Source of the DNA: Kutzneria chonburiensis
Lineage (GTDB): Bacteria > Actinomycetota > Actinomycetes > Mycobacteriales > Pseudonocardiaceae
Assembly (NCBI RefSeq): GCF_028622115.1
Contig: NZ_CP097263.1
Location: 9,001,501-9,065,500, forward strand
Length of the DNA: 64,000 bases
Reading direction: 5' to 3'
Shown: piece after piece, positions 1-7,920 of the stretch
How positions within the stretch are numbered: position 1 is the first letter of the stretch
Layout of the letters: each line of letters begins with the position of its first letter
Made by a program: the position numbers and the translations under genes
Notes under the pieces: generated by a model
What the model saw: only the letters and a program-made list of their open reading frames with translations
Databases searched by the model: none
What the model was told of the DNA's origin: nothing

Positions 1-248
1 AGCAGGTCGTGCGGCAGGGCTTCGAGGGCCAGGCAGATCTCGGCCAGCCGGACCACCGAGCACTGCCTGGTGCCCAGTTCGTAGGTGGCCAGCGTCTGCA
101 GCGAGACCTCGGTCTGCAGCCTGCCCTGCAGCACCTTCCTGGTCCAGCCGCGTTGCTTGCGCAGCTTGCGTAGCTCGTCGCCGAGCACGCGCTGGTATGT
201 CATCGGGTCGATCCGCACGATGGTGAGAGCGCGCACGGAGCGGTTCAT
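1..248 (-). CDS. XRE-family helix-turn-helix regulator, N-terminal part (runs off window)
   Basis: Reading the minus strand from an ATG at 248 gives about 82 residues before the window edge. They form a Cro/C1-type helix-turn-helix: LGDELRKLRKQRGWTRKVL, then LQTLATYELGTRQCSVVRLA, then EICLALEALPHDLL. The order and spacing resemble the DNA-binding half of actinomycete BldD-like proteins, but that is only a fold-level resemblance. A second in-frame ATG at 203 is a possible start, just before TYQRVLGDEL. The C-terminal half lies outside the window, so ligand or dimerisation features cannot be judged. Confidence 0.75.
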   Translation of the reverse strand, partial: MNRSVRALTIVRIDPMTYQRVLGDELRKLRKQRGWTRKVLQGRLQTEVSLQTLATYELGTRQCSVVRLAEICLALEALPHDL

Positions 249-379
249 TACGCGGTTTCCCGAGAACTTTTCAGACAAGGGTGTCACCCGAACGGGGCAA
301 GGGCGGCAAGGGTAGGCCCACCGGACCGGTGGCGCGGGTGGCGTGGCCGGCGGCGGGGCACCGGAGCAGCGGAGCAGCT

Positions 380-525
380 GACCGGCGGACCGGCGGTTCA
401 GGGGAGCAGTTGACCGGCGGACCAGTGGCGTGGCGGACCGGCAGACCCGTGGCGTGGCGGATCGGCGGTGCAGGGGACCGGCCACGTGGCGGACTGGCGG
501 TGCAGGGGACCGGCGGCGTGGCGAC
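380..525. repeat. Degenerate 32-bp tandem repeat array
   Basis: Two adjacent 32-bp units at 454-485 and 486-517 match at 28 of 32 positions; a third begins at 518 and decays. The same 32-bp period links GACCGGCGGACC at 380 with GACCGGCGGACC at 412. The unit is rich in GGCGG and CAGGGGACCGG. It has no flanking target-site duplication and codes for nothing obvious. Confidence 0.7.
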
Positions 526-602
526 GAGCGGCCCGGCGAAGAGCGAGCCGGCGTGGGCATCGGGACGGGGACCCGGCGGACCGGGAACCGGCGCATCAGC
601 CG

Positions 603-636
603 GTGTAAGACCCTAAGCCGGTTTGAGGTCTTACAC
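603..636. repeat. Perfect 10-bp inverted repeat
   Basis: GTGTAAGACC (603-612) pairs exactly with GGTCTTACAC (627-636) across a 14-base loop. It is AT-richer than its surroundings and lies inside the non-coding zone, about 400 bases before tatA. It has no U-tract. It could be an operator or an isolated hairpin; the sequence does not decide. Confidence 0.65.
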
Positions 637-780
637 GGCGGGATGGCGGCAGCAGACGTGGCGGGCGAGCGGCGGCCGGGGCCGGCCGGGCAACCGAGGT
701 GTCGGGCGCCGGGTGTCCCGGGCGTGGCGGGGCGGCAACCCGGCGAGCGGGCGGGTGGCGCTGAGTGCGGGGCGGCGGAG

Positions 781-908
781 GTGGAAGGGCGTGCTGTGTG
801 GCTGGCCGGCTGGCGGGAGGGCGTGCCGTGTGGCGGGTCGGCCGGGTTGGAGGGGCGTGCCGTGCGGCCGGCCGGTGGGAGGGCGTGCCGTGCTGCGGGC
901 GGCCCGGG
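781..908. repeat. Four degenerate ~32-bp tandem repeats
   Basis: Units start at 781, 813, 847 and 876. Each contains a GGAGGGGCGTGCCGTG-like core followed by a GC-rich GGCCGG tail. Spacing varies from 29 to 34 bp. The unit differs from that of the array at 380-525, so this is a second, independent minisatellite-like array. Confidence 0.65.
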
Positions 909-978
909 TGGGCCTGGCCCTTCGCGGTGTCGCGGATGGCCGGATGTGGACAACTTGGGGCACGGCCGGTTGGCGGGC

Positions 979-1006
979 TTGTTCCGGCCCGGGCGTGAGT
1001 TAGGCT
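979..1006 (+). promoter_or_regulatory. Predicted housekeeping-type promoter for tatA
   Basis: TTGTTC (979-984) and TAGGCT (1001-1006) are separated by 16 bases, close to the actinobacterial SigA pattern. The -10 box ends 8 bases before the ATG at 1015, so transcription would begin at or next to that codon and give a leaderless tatA mRNA. Inference from motif spacing only. Confidence 0.5.
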
Positions 1007-1014
1007 GGATGGCG

Positions 1015-1275
1015 ATGCCATTCAACTTGTTCACCCCAACTCACCTGGTCATCATCCTTGTGGTGATCGTGGTGCTGTTCGGCGCGAAGAAACTGCCGTC
1101 CGCGGCTCGCGGGATCGGGCAGTCGTTGCGGATCTTCAAGGCTGAGATGGGCGCGAAGGACGGCAAGGCCGAAGACACGGCCCCGCCGGCTCCGCAGCAG
1201 CAGCTCAACCCGGCTCCGCAGCCGCCAAGCGCCCAGCAGCACAACACGACCCAGCAGGGCAACGTCCAGTCCTGA
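1015..1275 (+). CDS. tatA: Sec-independent twin-arginine translocase subunit TatA
   Basis: This 86-residue protein has the standard TatA plan. A short N-terminus leads into one hydrophobic helix ([14 protein letters not shown]), then the hinge and amphipathic helix [20 protein letters not shown] with the family's FG-KKLP motif, and a polar Gln/Pro-rich tail. TatA multimers form the membrane pore that exports folded proteins. The ATG at 1015 is preferred because it sits 8 bases after a TAGGCT -10 box; the ATG at 1009 is the alternative. No tatB or tatC is adjacent, as is common in actinobacteria. The gene converges with the LCP gene, leaving 9 bases between the stops. Confidence 0.93.
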   Translation: MPFNLFTPTHLVIILVVIVVLFGAKKLPSAARGIGQSLRIFKAEMGAKDGKAEDTAPPAPQQQLNPAPQPPSAQQHNTTQQGNVQS

Positions 1276-1284
1276 GCCTGCGAG

Positions 1285-2778
1285 TCAGTTCACGCAGGTG
1301 ACGCCGTCCGCCGTGATCGGCGCGTCGGAAGCGGTGGTAGGACCGGCCCGCAGGGCCGAGCCGTTCAGCGCCAGCTGACCAACGCCGGCCCACCCCTGGG
1401 CCCCGGGCCCGCGATAGTCGCTGCCCAGGTAGACCTCGACATGGCCACCGGCCAAGCTGGGCTCCTGGGACACGGCAATGCCGGACCCGAGGTCCGAAGC
1501 GACCTTGCGCGCGTCGGCCTCGCCGTCGGTGCCATAGGTGACCAGGGTGGACGACCGCGTAGCGGTGTTGCCGGTGTCCCCACGCCCGTAGCCCTTGGCC
1601 GCGAGCAGGTCCATGGTCCGCCCGGCCAACCCGGCAACGCCGGCCCCGTTGAGCACGTCCACGGTGATCGCGGGCGGTGCCTTCGTGGTGGTGGTCTCGG
1701 TGAGCCCCCGCACGAAACTGCGCACCTTGAACGGGTCGACCTTGACGGCATCGCCGTCCTGCGGCGTCACGTACGAGATGGCCTCGATCGGAATGGTGCT
1801 GAACTGGGTGGCGCCGCCGGTCAACCCCCGCAGCTGCTGGGCGAAGCCGACAAGGTCCCAGCCCTGGTCCAGCACCACGGACTTCTTGACGGCGTCGGCC
1901 AGCGCGGCCAGCTTGTCGGGATCGGTGAGGGTCCCGGCGGACAGCACCTTCTGGGCCATGCCGGCCATGAACGCCTGCTGCCGGTGAATCCGGTCGAGGT
2001 CGCCCTCGGGCAGCCCATGGCGCTGCCGCACGAACGACAGCGCGGACGCCCCGGACACGGTCTGCTCGCCGGCTCCGAAGTGCGCGCCGGAGAAGTCGTC
2101 GTCGACGGGGTTGCGCAGACACACCTGCACGCCGCCGATGGCCTGGGTGATGTCGTAGAACCCGGCCAGGTTGATCTGGGCGTAGTGGTCGATGGTCACG
2201 CCGGTGAGGTCCTGCACGGTGCGGATGGCGGTCTTGGCGCCCTCCTGGTTGGACCGCACCTCCAGCTGAGCCCCGGAGAAACCCTGCTGCCGCAGGCTGC
2301 CCAGCACGGCGTTCTTGCCCCAGGCGAACGCCGAGTTGATCTTGTGGGTGCCGTGGCCGCCGGCGATGTCGACGTACGAGTCGCGGGGAATGGAGATCGC
2401 GGTGGCCCGGGCGCCGCCGTTGGGGATGTGCACCAAGATCATCGTGTCGGTGTTGGACTCGCCGTCGTCCCCGCCGGCGTGCAGCTGGGCCAGCAGGTCC
2501 GGCGACAGCGGGTTGCCCTGCGCGTCGGTCCGGGAGTCCATGCCGACCAGCAGGATGTCCTCGGAGCCGTCGGCCGGCGACTCGGTGCTGGTGCCGGACT
2601 CGATGACGTCGGCGGTGGTCAGACCGCTGTTGATCTGCTGCAACTGGGTGTAGCCGAACCAGGTCAGGACCAGGGTCAGCGCCGAGGCCATGGTCACTGC
2701 GATCTTGGCGTTGCGCAGGCCGTTGCGGGGGCGTGCCGGGCGGCGGTACGAGCCGCTGTACCGGTACCGGTCGTTCAC
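1285..2778 (-). CDS. LytR-CpsA-Psr (LCP) family cell-wall glycopolymer transferase
   Basis: LCP enzymes move lipid-linked glycopolymers onto peptidoglycan outside the membrane. A basic N-terminus is followed by one membrane helix (IAVTMASALTLVLTWFGY), then the LCP domain. Family signatures are present: DILLVGMDSRTD, SNTDTMILVHIP, AISIPRDSYV, KINSAFAWG and ALSFVRQRHGLPEGDLDRI, which carry the conserved Asp and Arg residues that bind pyrophosphate and metal. A LytR_C domain (VDVLNGAGVAGLAGRTMDLL) ends the protein. The GTG at 2778 is chosen because GGAAGGGG lies just upstream; an in-frame ATG at 2835 has no ribosome site. The large polysaccharide locus 30 kb away could supply a substrate, but that link is inference. 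Confidence 0.9.
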   Translation of the reverse strand: MNDRYRYSGSYRRPARPRNGLRNAKIAVTMASALTLVLTWFGYTQLQQINSGLTTADVIESGTSTESPADGSEDILLVGMDSRTDAQGNPLSPDLLAQLHAGGDDGESNTDTMILVHIPNGGARATAISIPRDSYVDIAGGHGTHKINSAFAWGKNAVLGSLRQQGFSGAQLEVRSNQEGAKTAIRTVQDLTGVTIDHYAQINLAGFYDITQAIGGVQVCLRNPVDDDFSGAHFGAGEQTVSGASALSFVRQRHGLPEGDLDRIHRQQAFMAGMAQKVLSAGTLTDPDKLAALADAVKKSVVLDQGWDLVGFAQQLRGLTGGATQFSTIPIEAISYVTPQDGDAVKVDPFKVRSFVRGLTETTTTKAPPAITVDVLNGAGVAGLAGRTMDLLAAKGYGRGDTGNTATRSSTLVTYGTDGEADARKVASDLGSGIAVSQEPSLAGGHVEVYLGSDYRGPGAQGWAGVGQLALNGSALRAGPTTASDAPITADGVTCVN

Positions 2779-2934
2779 GCCTGCCCCTTCCCACGCCCGG
2801 GGCCACGCCGCGCCCCCGTTGCCAAGACGTGACATAGCGGGGAAGGTTGCCGACCGGCCCGCACCGGTTCTATACCCGGTCGGAAAGATCGGCTACCGGA
2901 CGCGACCGGGTGCCACCCGGATGGGTCGGAGGGG

Positions 2935-3921
2935 CTACTCCCACTCCCACCGCAATCCGTACATCCCGGCCGGAATGTCCACCAGGGCGACGTGCACGCT
3001 GCCGTTGGGCTCGATGCGCTGCTCGGCCTCCTCGCGGCGGTTGCGCCTGCCGGGGGCGGCCGGCTTGGCCTGGGGCTGCCAGACGGGATAGCACCGCACG
3101 GGCACGGCATCGGGGTGGAAGACGACCTGGAGCACGCACTCCCGGGTCGGCTGCCGGAAGCCCAGAGTCAGCTCGGTGGTGCGCACCTTCGGGTTGACGC
3201 CGCTGATCTCGTACTCGGCCAGGTAGGTCTCGCCCAGCGCCAGCTTGCGGTGGAACAGCAGCTCGGCGGCGGTGACGTCCTCCTCGGCGTCGTACACGGT
3301 CCGCCCGAGCACGCAGTTGACGCCGGCGGTGAACACCGGGCTGCCGGCCTCGGGGTCGTCGCCGACGTTCATCACCAGCATCCGGTCGGCCCCGTCGGCC
3401 CGCGCCCGCAGCACCCGCCGCACGGCCATCCGATACCCGCGGCCGTCCTCGTCCAGGTAGAGGTCCTGGTGGTGGCTGAGGGTCTCCAACCGCTGGTTGG
3501 TCTCGGGGTCGATGGTGTCGGACAGCATCTGCATCGTCCGGTCGCTGTGCCCGAGCTCGGCGTAGCCGACGGAGCCGGGCACGTGGTTGGCCCAGCGGCC
3601 ACGGGGCCGGGCCGGCCCGAGCAGGCTCATCAGCGAGCCGGCCGGCAGCCCGAGCACGGTGTCGAGGCTGCGCACGGTCTCCAGCGAGCTGGCCCGTTCG
3701 GGACGGCTGCGGCCCCGCTGCCAGTAGCTGAGGCTGGCCACGCTGACCTCGTGCCCACGGGCCTGCAGCCGGCGCTGGATGGTCTCGAGGCTGAGCCCGC
3801 TGGCGGCGATGGCGGCCTGCAGGGCCAGGTGGAACGGCCCTCTGCGGAGCACCTCGGCCAGCTCTTCCTCGTGCTCCGGGGTGGCGCCGAGGTCCAGTGC
3901 GGTGGCGAAGGTGCGAGTCAC
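2935..3921 (-). CDS. XRE-type regulator with large C-terminal ligand or sensor region
   Basis: The protein is 328 residues. Residues about 35-105 form a helix-turn-helix (ALQAAIAASGLSLETIQRRL, VSVASLSYWQRGRSRP, LDTVLGLPAGSLMSLL). The rest, about 220 residues, is a soluble domain I do not recognise by name, with phrases such as MLVMNVGDDPEAG and LGETYLAEYEISG. It resembles actinomycete-specific transcriptional regulators found singly. The GTG start at 3921 has GGGAGG nine bases upstream. It diverges from the sedolisin gene, with 144 bases between the starts, and might control it; this is inference from position. Confidence 0.75.
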   Translation of the reverse strand: MTRTFATALDLGATPEHEEELAEVLRRGPFHLALQAAIAASGLSLETIQRRLQARGHEVSVASLSYWQRGRSRPERASSLETVRSLDTVLGLPAGSLMSLLGPARPRGRWANHVPGSVGYAELGHSDRTMQMLSDTIDPETNQRLETLSHHQDLYLDEDGRGYRMAVRRVLRARADGADRMLVMNVGDDPEAGSPVFTAGVNCVLGRTVYDAEEDVTAAELLFHRKLALGETYLAEYEISGVNPKVRTTELTLGFRQPTRECVLQVVFHPDAVPVRCYPVWQPQAKPAAPGRRNRREEAEQRIEPNGSVHVALVDIPAGMYGLRWEWE

Positions 3922-4065
3922 GTCGGGGTACCTCCCAAGCGGCGACGGTCCGTACGCGACACCGGGCGTCCCGAACGGGCAATTCCACCCGTTCGCTCAG
4001 TGCCTGCGTCGGACTGGTCTATTTTAGGGGGCGCTGAGTGATCGATACCACTCGAAGGAGTGCAA

Positions 4066-5697
4066 GTGGCCCTGTCCCGCCACACCATGGTCGCGATCCT
4101 CACCGTAGGTCCGTTGTCGCTGGTCAGCGTCGGAGCACCCGCGCTGGCCCAGCCGACCCCGGCGTTCTCGCCGCTGGTCGCGAGCGTCGTGCCCGGACTC
4201 GACAGAGCGGTGAGAACCGGGGCGTTACCCGGGTCGCAGAGCATTTCCGTCGCGGTCAGCCTGAAGCTGCGCAACCAGTCCGAACTGGACCGACTGCTGG
4301 CCGACCAGGCCAAGGGTCAGGCCAAGTACGTTACGCCGCAACAGTTTCGGGACCGTTTCGGACCGAAGCAGTCCGATGTGAACCGCGTCACCGACTACCT
4401 GCGCTCCCGTGGCCTCAAGGTCACGGGTGTCAGCGCCAACCGGCTCACGGTGGACGCCACCGGCACCGCCGACCAGCTGGGCGCCGCCTTCAACACCTCG
4501 CTGGCCCGCTGGCACGATGCCGGCCTCGGCCGCGACTTCGCCGCCGCCGACTCCACGCCCAAGGTGCCGACCTCGCTGGCCTCGCTGGTCAGCGGCGTGA
4601 CCGGCCTCGACGAGCACTACGTGCCGCAGCGGCAGACCGCCGAGGTGTCCGGCCCCAAGGTCGGCAGCGGCCCCGGCGGCGGCTACACGCCGTCCGAGTT
4701 GCGCTCAGCTTACGGATTGTCCGGATTGGACGCCGACGGCAGCGGTCAGACCCTTGCGCTGTTCGAGTACGGCAAGTTCGACCAGGCCAACATCGACACC
4801 TTCGACCACCAGTACAACCTGCCGACCTCGCCGCCGACCGTGAAGAACATCGACGGCGGCAACACCGACGGCGACTCGGCCCAGGCCGAGGTGGAGCTGG
4901 ACATCGAGGTGGCGCACGCCATCGCGCCCAAGGCCAACCTGGTCGTCTACACCGCGCCGAACACCACGGCGGCCGAGGTGGACCTGTGGAACACGCTGGT
5001 CGCCGACAACGTGCCGGTGGTCTCGTCGAGCTGGGGCCTGTGCGAGTACGACCGCAGCCTGGCGTCGATGCAGGCGGTGGACGCGGTGGCCAAGCAGGCC
5101 GCGGCCCAGGGCATGACCTTCTTCGCGGCCGGCGGCGACGCCGGCGCCTACGACTGCGAGCGGGACGCCAACACCCAGCACGCGGCCGACCTGGCGGTGG
5201 ACTTCCCCGGCTCCAACCCGTACGTGACCAGCGTCGGCGGCACGAAGCTGACCCTGAACGCCGACGGCACGCGAGCTTCGGAGACGACCTGGAACCAGGG
5301 TGGCGGCTGGGCCGGCGGCGGCGGGCAGTCGATGGTGTTCGACAAGCCGCTGTGGCAGACCGGCGACGGCAAGCGGCAGGTGCCGGACGTGTCGGCGGCG
5401 GCCTCCGGCGGCGAGTACTCCGTCTACATCCAGGGCGCCTGGGGCCGCAACGGCGGCACCAGCGCGGCGGCCCCGCTGTGGGCCTCATACCTGACGCTGA
5501 TCAACCAGCGCGCCGGCATCCTCGGCAAGCTGCGCATCGGCCAGCTCAACCCGAAGCTGTACGCACTGGCCGGCGCGGCTGTCAACGACGTGACAGTCGG
5601 CGACAACCGCTTCTATCAGGCCGGTGCCGGGTTCGACATGGCGTCCGGCTGGGGCTCCCCCAACGGAGTCACGCTCGGTGATGCCCTGCTGGGCTGA
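4066..5697 (+). CDS. Secreted S53 (sedolisin/kumamolisin) serine-carboxyl endopeptidase
   Basis: This 543-residue exported proprotease belongs to a family that is active in acid. It has a signal peptide ending near GAPALAQ, an activation prodomain (about 40-185), and an S53 catalytic domain. The catalytic Glu and Asp lie in AEVELDIE (about residues 275 and 279), the nucleophile Ser in GGTSAAAPLW (about 466), and a calcium-site-like C-terminus reads GAGFDMASGWGSPNG. All key residues are present, so it should be active. The GTG at 4066 is chosen because GAAGGAG (4054-4060) lies 5 bases upstream; the in-frame GTG at 4060 overlaps that site. A strong hairpin follows the stop. Confidence 0.92.
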   Translation: MALSRHTMVAILTVGPLSLVSVGAPALAQPTPAFSPLVASVVPGLDRAVRTGALPGSQSISVAVSLKLRNQSELDRLLADQAKGQAKYVTPQQFRDRFGPKQSDVNRVTDYLRSRGLKVTGVSANRLTVDATGTADQLGAAFNTSLARWHDAGLGRDFAAADSTPKVPTSLASLVSGVTGLDEHYVPQRQTAEVSGPKVGSGPGGGYTPSELRSAYGLSGLDADGSGQTLALFEYGKFDQANIDTFDHQYNLPTSPPTVKNIDGGNTDGDSAQAEVELDIEVAHAIAPKANLVVYTAPNTTAAEVDLWNTLVADNVPVVSSSWGLCEYDRSLASMQAVDAVAKQAAAQGMTFFAAGGDAGAYDCERDANTQHAADLAVDFPGSNPYVTSVGGTKLTLNADGTRASETTWNQGGGWAGGGGQSMVFDKPLWQTGDGKRQVPDVSAAASGGEYSVYIQGAWGRNGGTSAAAPLWASYLTLINQRAGILGKLRIGQLNPKLYALAGAAVNDVTVGDNRFYQAGAGFDMASGWGSPNGVTLGDALLG

Positions 5698-5716
5698 TCA
5701 AGATCATCGTTATAAC

Positions 5717-5750
5717 TCTGTGGCGCACGGCGAAAGCCGTGCGCCACAGA
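5717..5750. terminator. Bidirectional hairpin terminator
   Basis: A perfect 15-bp stem (5717-5731 with 5736-5750) is closed by a GAAA tetraloop. It lies between the convergent protease and anti-sigma genes. There is no long U-tract, which is normal for actinobacterial terminators. Confidence 0.85.
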
Positions 5751-5770
5751 CGTTTACGCGGGGTGAGAGC

Positions 5771-6676
5771 TCAGACGGTGATGTCGAGGATGTCGGGGCC
5801 GCCCTCGCGGGCGAACTCCAGCCGGCCCAGATCGGACCGGGCGATCGCGACGTTGCCGTCGATGCGCAGCGAGTTGGGGTTCTGGTCGTTGCCGTAGCCC
5901 TTGGCGTCCACGGTCCAGCTGCTCACCGCGCGGCGGGTCTTGCCGTCCTTGGACACGGCGTAGAGCGTGCAGTCCAGCGGACCCTTCACCCCGGTCAGCT
6001 CGAACGACACCTCGGTGCCGTGGTCGTCGCCGGTCAGGCCGACCTTGGCGGTCACCGGACCGCTGCTGGCCTGGATGGTCTCCGCGGGCCCGCCGCCGAA
6101 CGCGCCGGTCACGCCGAGGGCGAGCAGCGGACCGCCGACGATCAGCACGGCCGCGGCGGCCGCGGCCAGCACGAAGGTGCGCCTGCGCTTGCGCCGGGCG
6201 TCGGCGATGTTGACCATCACGCCCTGGAGGACCTTGTCCTCCATCCGCGGCGGCGACGGCAGCTGCGGCGCCGGCCGGAAGTCCGACAGGTCGGGCATGC
6301 CGCCCAGCTGCTGACGGGAGCTGTGCCGGGGCGGCGCGGGCGGGCCGCTGGGGAACGGGTTCGCGTTGCCCGGGAAGGCGCCGCCGGCGGTCGGGAAGGC
6401 CCCACTGTTGCCCAGCATCGGCGGGGGCGTGCTCAGGCCCGTGCCGGGCGCGATGCTGCCCCGCGACGCGCCGGGCATGTCGTCGCCGAGCAGGTCGGCC
6501 AGCAGGCCGCTGCCCCGGACCTGGTCGAGCAGCGACGGCAGGCCGGACAGCTCGTCCAGCTCGGCCTGGCAGCGCGGACAGGTGGCCAGGTGGCGCTCGA
6601 ACAGGGCGTTGTCCGACTCGTCCAGTGCCCCCAGCACGTAGGCCGCGACGTCCACGTGGTCGGTCGGCGATGTCAT
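5771..6676 (-). CDS. Zinc-finger-type transmembrane anti-sigma factor
   Basis: The 301-residue protein begins with an anti-sigma (ZAS) domain carrying HLATCPRCQAEL, the H-x3-C-x2-C zinc motif (residues about 27-34), which would clamp the partner sigma factor in the cytoplasm. A long Pro/Gly-rich linker (about 65-150) leads to one membrane helix (TFVLAAAAAAVLIVGGPLLAL, split across residues about 170-190) and a roughly 110-residue extracytoplasmic domain. Its ATG overlaps the stop of the sigma gene (ATGA), so the two are translationally coupled. The outside domain may sense an envelope or redox signal. No cognate site-1 protease gene is nearby. Confidence 0.88.
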   Translation of the reverse strand: MTSPTDHVDVAAYVLGALDESDNALFERHLATCPRCQAELDELSGLPSLLDQVRGSGLLADLLGDDMPGASRGSIAPGTGLSTPPPMLGNSGAFPTAGGAFPGNANPFPSGPPAPPRHSSRQQLGGMPDLSDFRPAPQLPSPPRMEDKVLQGVMVNIADARRKRRRTFVLAAAAAAVLIVGGPLLALGVTGAFGGGPAETIQASSGPVTAKVGLTGDDHGTEVSFELTGVKGPLDCTLYAVSKDGKTRRAVSSWTVDAKGYGNDQNPNSLRIDGNVAIARSDLGRLEFAREGGPDILDITV

Positions 6677-7242
6677 GTGGTCATCCCCCGATCCTGCAAG
6701 GCTCGCCGCAGGGCCCGCAGTGCGTAGTACACCCGGCTCTTCACCGTGCCCGGCGGCACCCCGAGGACCTCGGCCGCCTCGTTCACGGTCCGGTCCTTGA
6801 GGTATGTCTGCAGGATAGCCTCGCGGTGCTCCGGCGACAGGCTGCGCAGCGCCTCGGCCACCACCATGGCCGACAGCGCCTTGTCCGTGCCGTCGGGCAC
6901 CGCCACCATCTCCAGCGGCCCGGCCTCGGTCTCCGGCGGGCGTGCGCCCTTGCTGCGCCGTCCGTCGATCACGATTCGGCGCGCGACGGTGAACAGCCAC
7001 GCCCGGAGCAGGCCGGGGGCGTCGTCGAGCTTGTCGGCATTGCGCCAGGCCCGGAACAGGGTCTCCTGCACCACGTCCTCGGCCCACTGCTGGTCGCCGC
7101 CCGTCAGCCGGAGCACATGGCCGAACAGCGCGCCGCGGTGTTCCTGGTAGAGGGCGGTGACCAGCGTCGAGTCCCCGCCGGCGGCGTTGGCCGCCACGGG
7201 CTGGTCGCGTCTGGTCATCCGGTACCGCACCACGGGAGACAT
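6673..7242 (-). CDS. ECF-type RNA polymerase sigma factor
   Basis: About 189 residues show both essential ECF regions. Sigma2 covers LVTALYQEHRGALFGHVLRL to VVQETLFRAWRNADKL, and sigma4 covers ALRSLSPEHREAILQTYL with the helix-turn-helix EAAEVLGVPPGTVKSRVYYA. There is no region 3 or extended C-terminus. It is followed by its membrane anti-sigma factor with an ATGA overlap. Two starts are possible: ATG at 7242 and ATG at 7218 (MTRRDQ). The divergent secreted trio starting at 7396 is the most likely target. Known relatives of this layout (SigK- or SigL-like groups) control secreted proteins, but which group this belongs to was not resolved. Confidence 0.9.
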   Translation of the reverse strand: MSPVVRYRMTRRDQPVAANAAGGDSTLVTALYQEHRGALFGHVLRLTGGDQQWAEDVVQETLFRAWRNADKLDDAPGLLRAWLFTVARRIVIDGRRSKGARPPETEAGPLEMVAVPDGTDKALSAMVVAEALRSLSPEHREAILQTYLKDRTVNEAAEVLGVPPGTVKSRVYYALRALRRALQDRGMTT

Positions 7243-7395
7243 CTTGATGCCACGACCGTGTTTGGGGAAGTGCACTCTCGGTAGTTTTCTGTCACGGTCA
7301 ACTGTGAATGTGAGCGGTTGCATCCACGAATGAGCCGAATCCGGCCGCGCAGAGTACTTAGTGGCGACCCTTCTCCCGCACGAAAGGACGCCACC

Positions 7396-7920
7396 GTGCA
7401 GCTGCGCCACCGCCGTGGCCGGATGACGGCCGTCGCCTCGCTGGGTCTGCTGCCGCTGGCACTGCTGTCCGCCTGTTCGGGCGGGTCGCAGGCCGCGACC
7501 GCGGCCGAGGCCACCGTTGCCCCGGCGTACACGACGGACGCCGACACCCCGGTCAACAACGCCGTGCTCAGCGTGGCCAACACCACCCTCGGCAAGGTCG
7601 TGGTGGACGACCAGGGCTTCACCCTCTACATGTTCAGCCACGACTCGGCCTCGCCGCCCAAGGCGACCTGCGACGGCGAGTGCGCGCTGACCTGGGAGCC
7701 GGTGTCGGCCCAGGACGGCTCCGTCGCCGTGCAGGGCGTCGGCCAGGGCCTGGTCGGCGAGGTCACCCGGTCCGACGGCACCAAGCAGATGACGCTCGGC
7801 GGCCAGCCGCTGTACCGGTACGCGCCCGACCAGAAGCCCGGTGACACCACCGGGCAGAACCAGGGCGGGCTGTGGTTCGCCATCGGTCCCGACGGCAAGA
7901 AGGCGGCGACCACGTCATGA
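7396..7920 (+). CDS. COG4315-type secreted-repeat lipoprotein
   Basis: The 174-residue protein starts with a lipoprotein signal whose lipobox is LLSACSGG. The mature part carries two secreted-repeat units (PF03640 type): TTLGKVVVDDQGFTLYMFSH ... CDGECALTWEPV, then TRSDGTKQMTLGGQPLYRYA ... GGLWFAIGPDG. The biochemical role of this family is unknown. The GTG at 7396 follows GAAAGGA with proper spacing; longer upstream reading lacks a ribosome site. It heads a three-gene unit and overlaps the next gene by ATGA. It faces the sigma/anti-sigma pair across 153 bases. Confidence 0.85.
   Translation: MQLRHRRGRMTAVASLGLLPLALLSACSGGSQAATAAEATVAPAYTTDADTPVNNAVLSVANTTLGKVVVDDQGFTLYMFSHDSASPPKATCDGECALTWEPVSAQDGSVAVQGVGQGLVGEVTRSDGTKQMTLGGQPLYRYAPDQKPGDTTGQNQGGLWFAIGPDGKKAATTS

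Larger units (their letters stand above)
249..1000. other. Non-coding, G-rich repeat zone between the XRE gene and tatA
   Basis: About 750 bases hold no convincing gene. Every long open frame here is compositionally repetitive (Arg/Gly/Pro-rich) and has no recognisable domain. The stretch holds two families of degenerate tandem repeats (380-525 and 781-908), a clean inverted repeat at 603-636, and the tatA promoter at its right end. G runs are strongly biased to the plus strand. Confidence 0.6.

Noticed and set aside
380-908. CRISPR array or attachment site
   Set aside because: Units are contiguous and degenerate, with no unique spacers and no integrase nearby.
430-1008. Long open frame running into tatA that would add about 190 residues
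   Set aside because: The extension is made of G-rich tandem repeats, has no ribosome site, and crosses the tatA promoter; TatA proteins are about 90 residues.
1205-2806. Long Arg/Pro-rich frame opposite or overlapping the LCP gene
   Set aside because: Same strand but a different frame from the LCP gene; composition is typical of high-GC shadow frames and no domain is visible.
7310-7345. SigK-type promoter (CCATCC and CCGAAT) before the secreted trio
   Set aside because: CATCCA and CCGAAT are present but only 8 bases apart instead of about 16-18.
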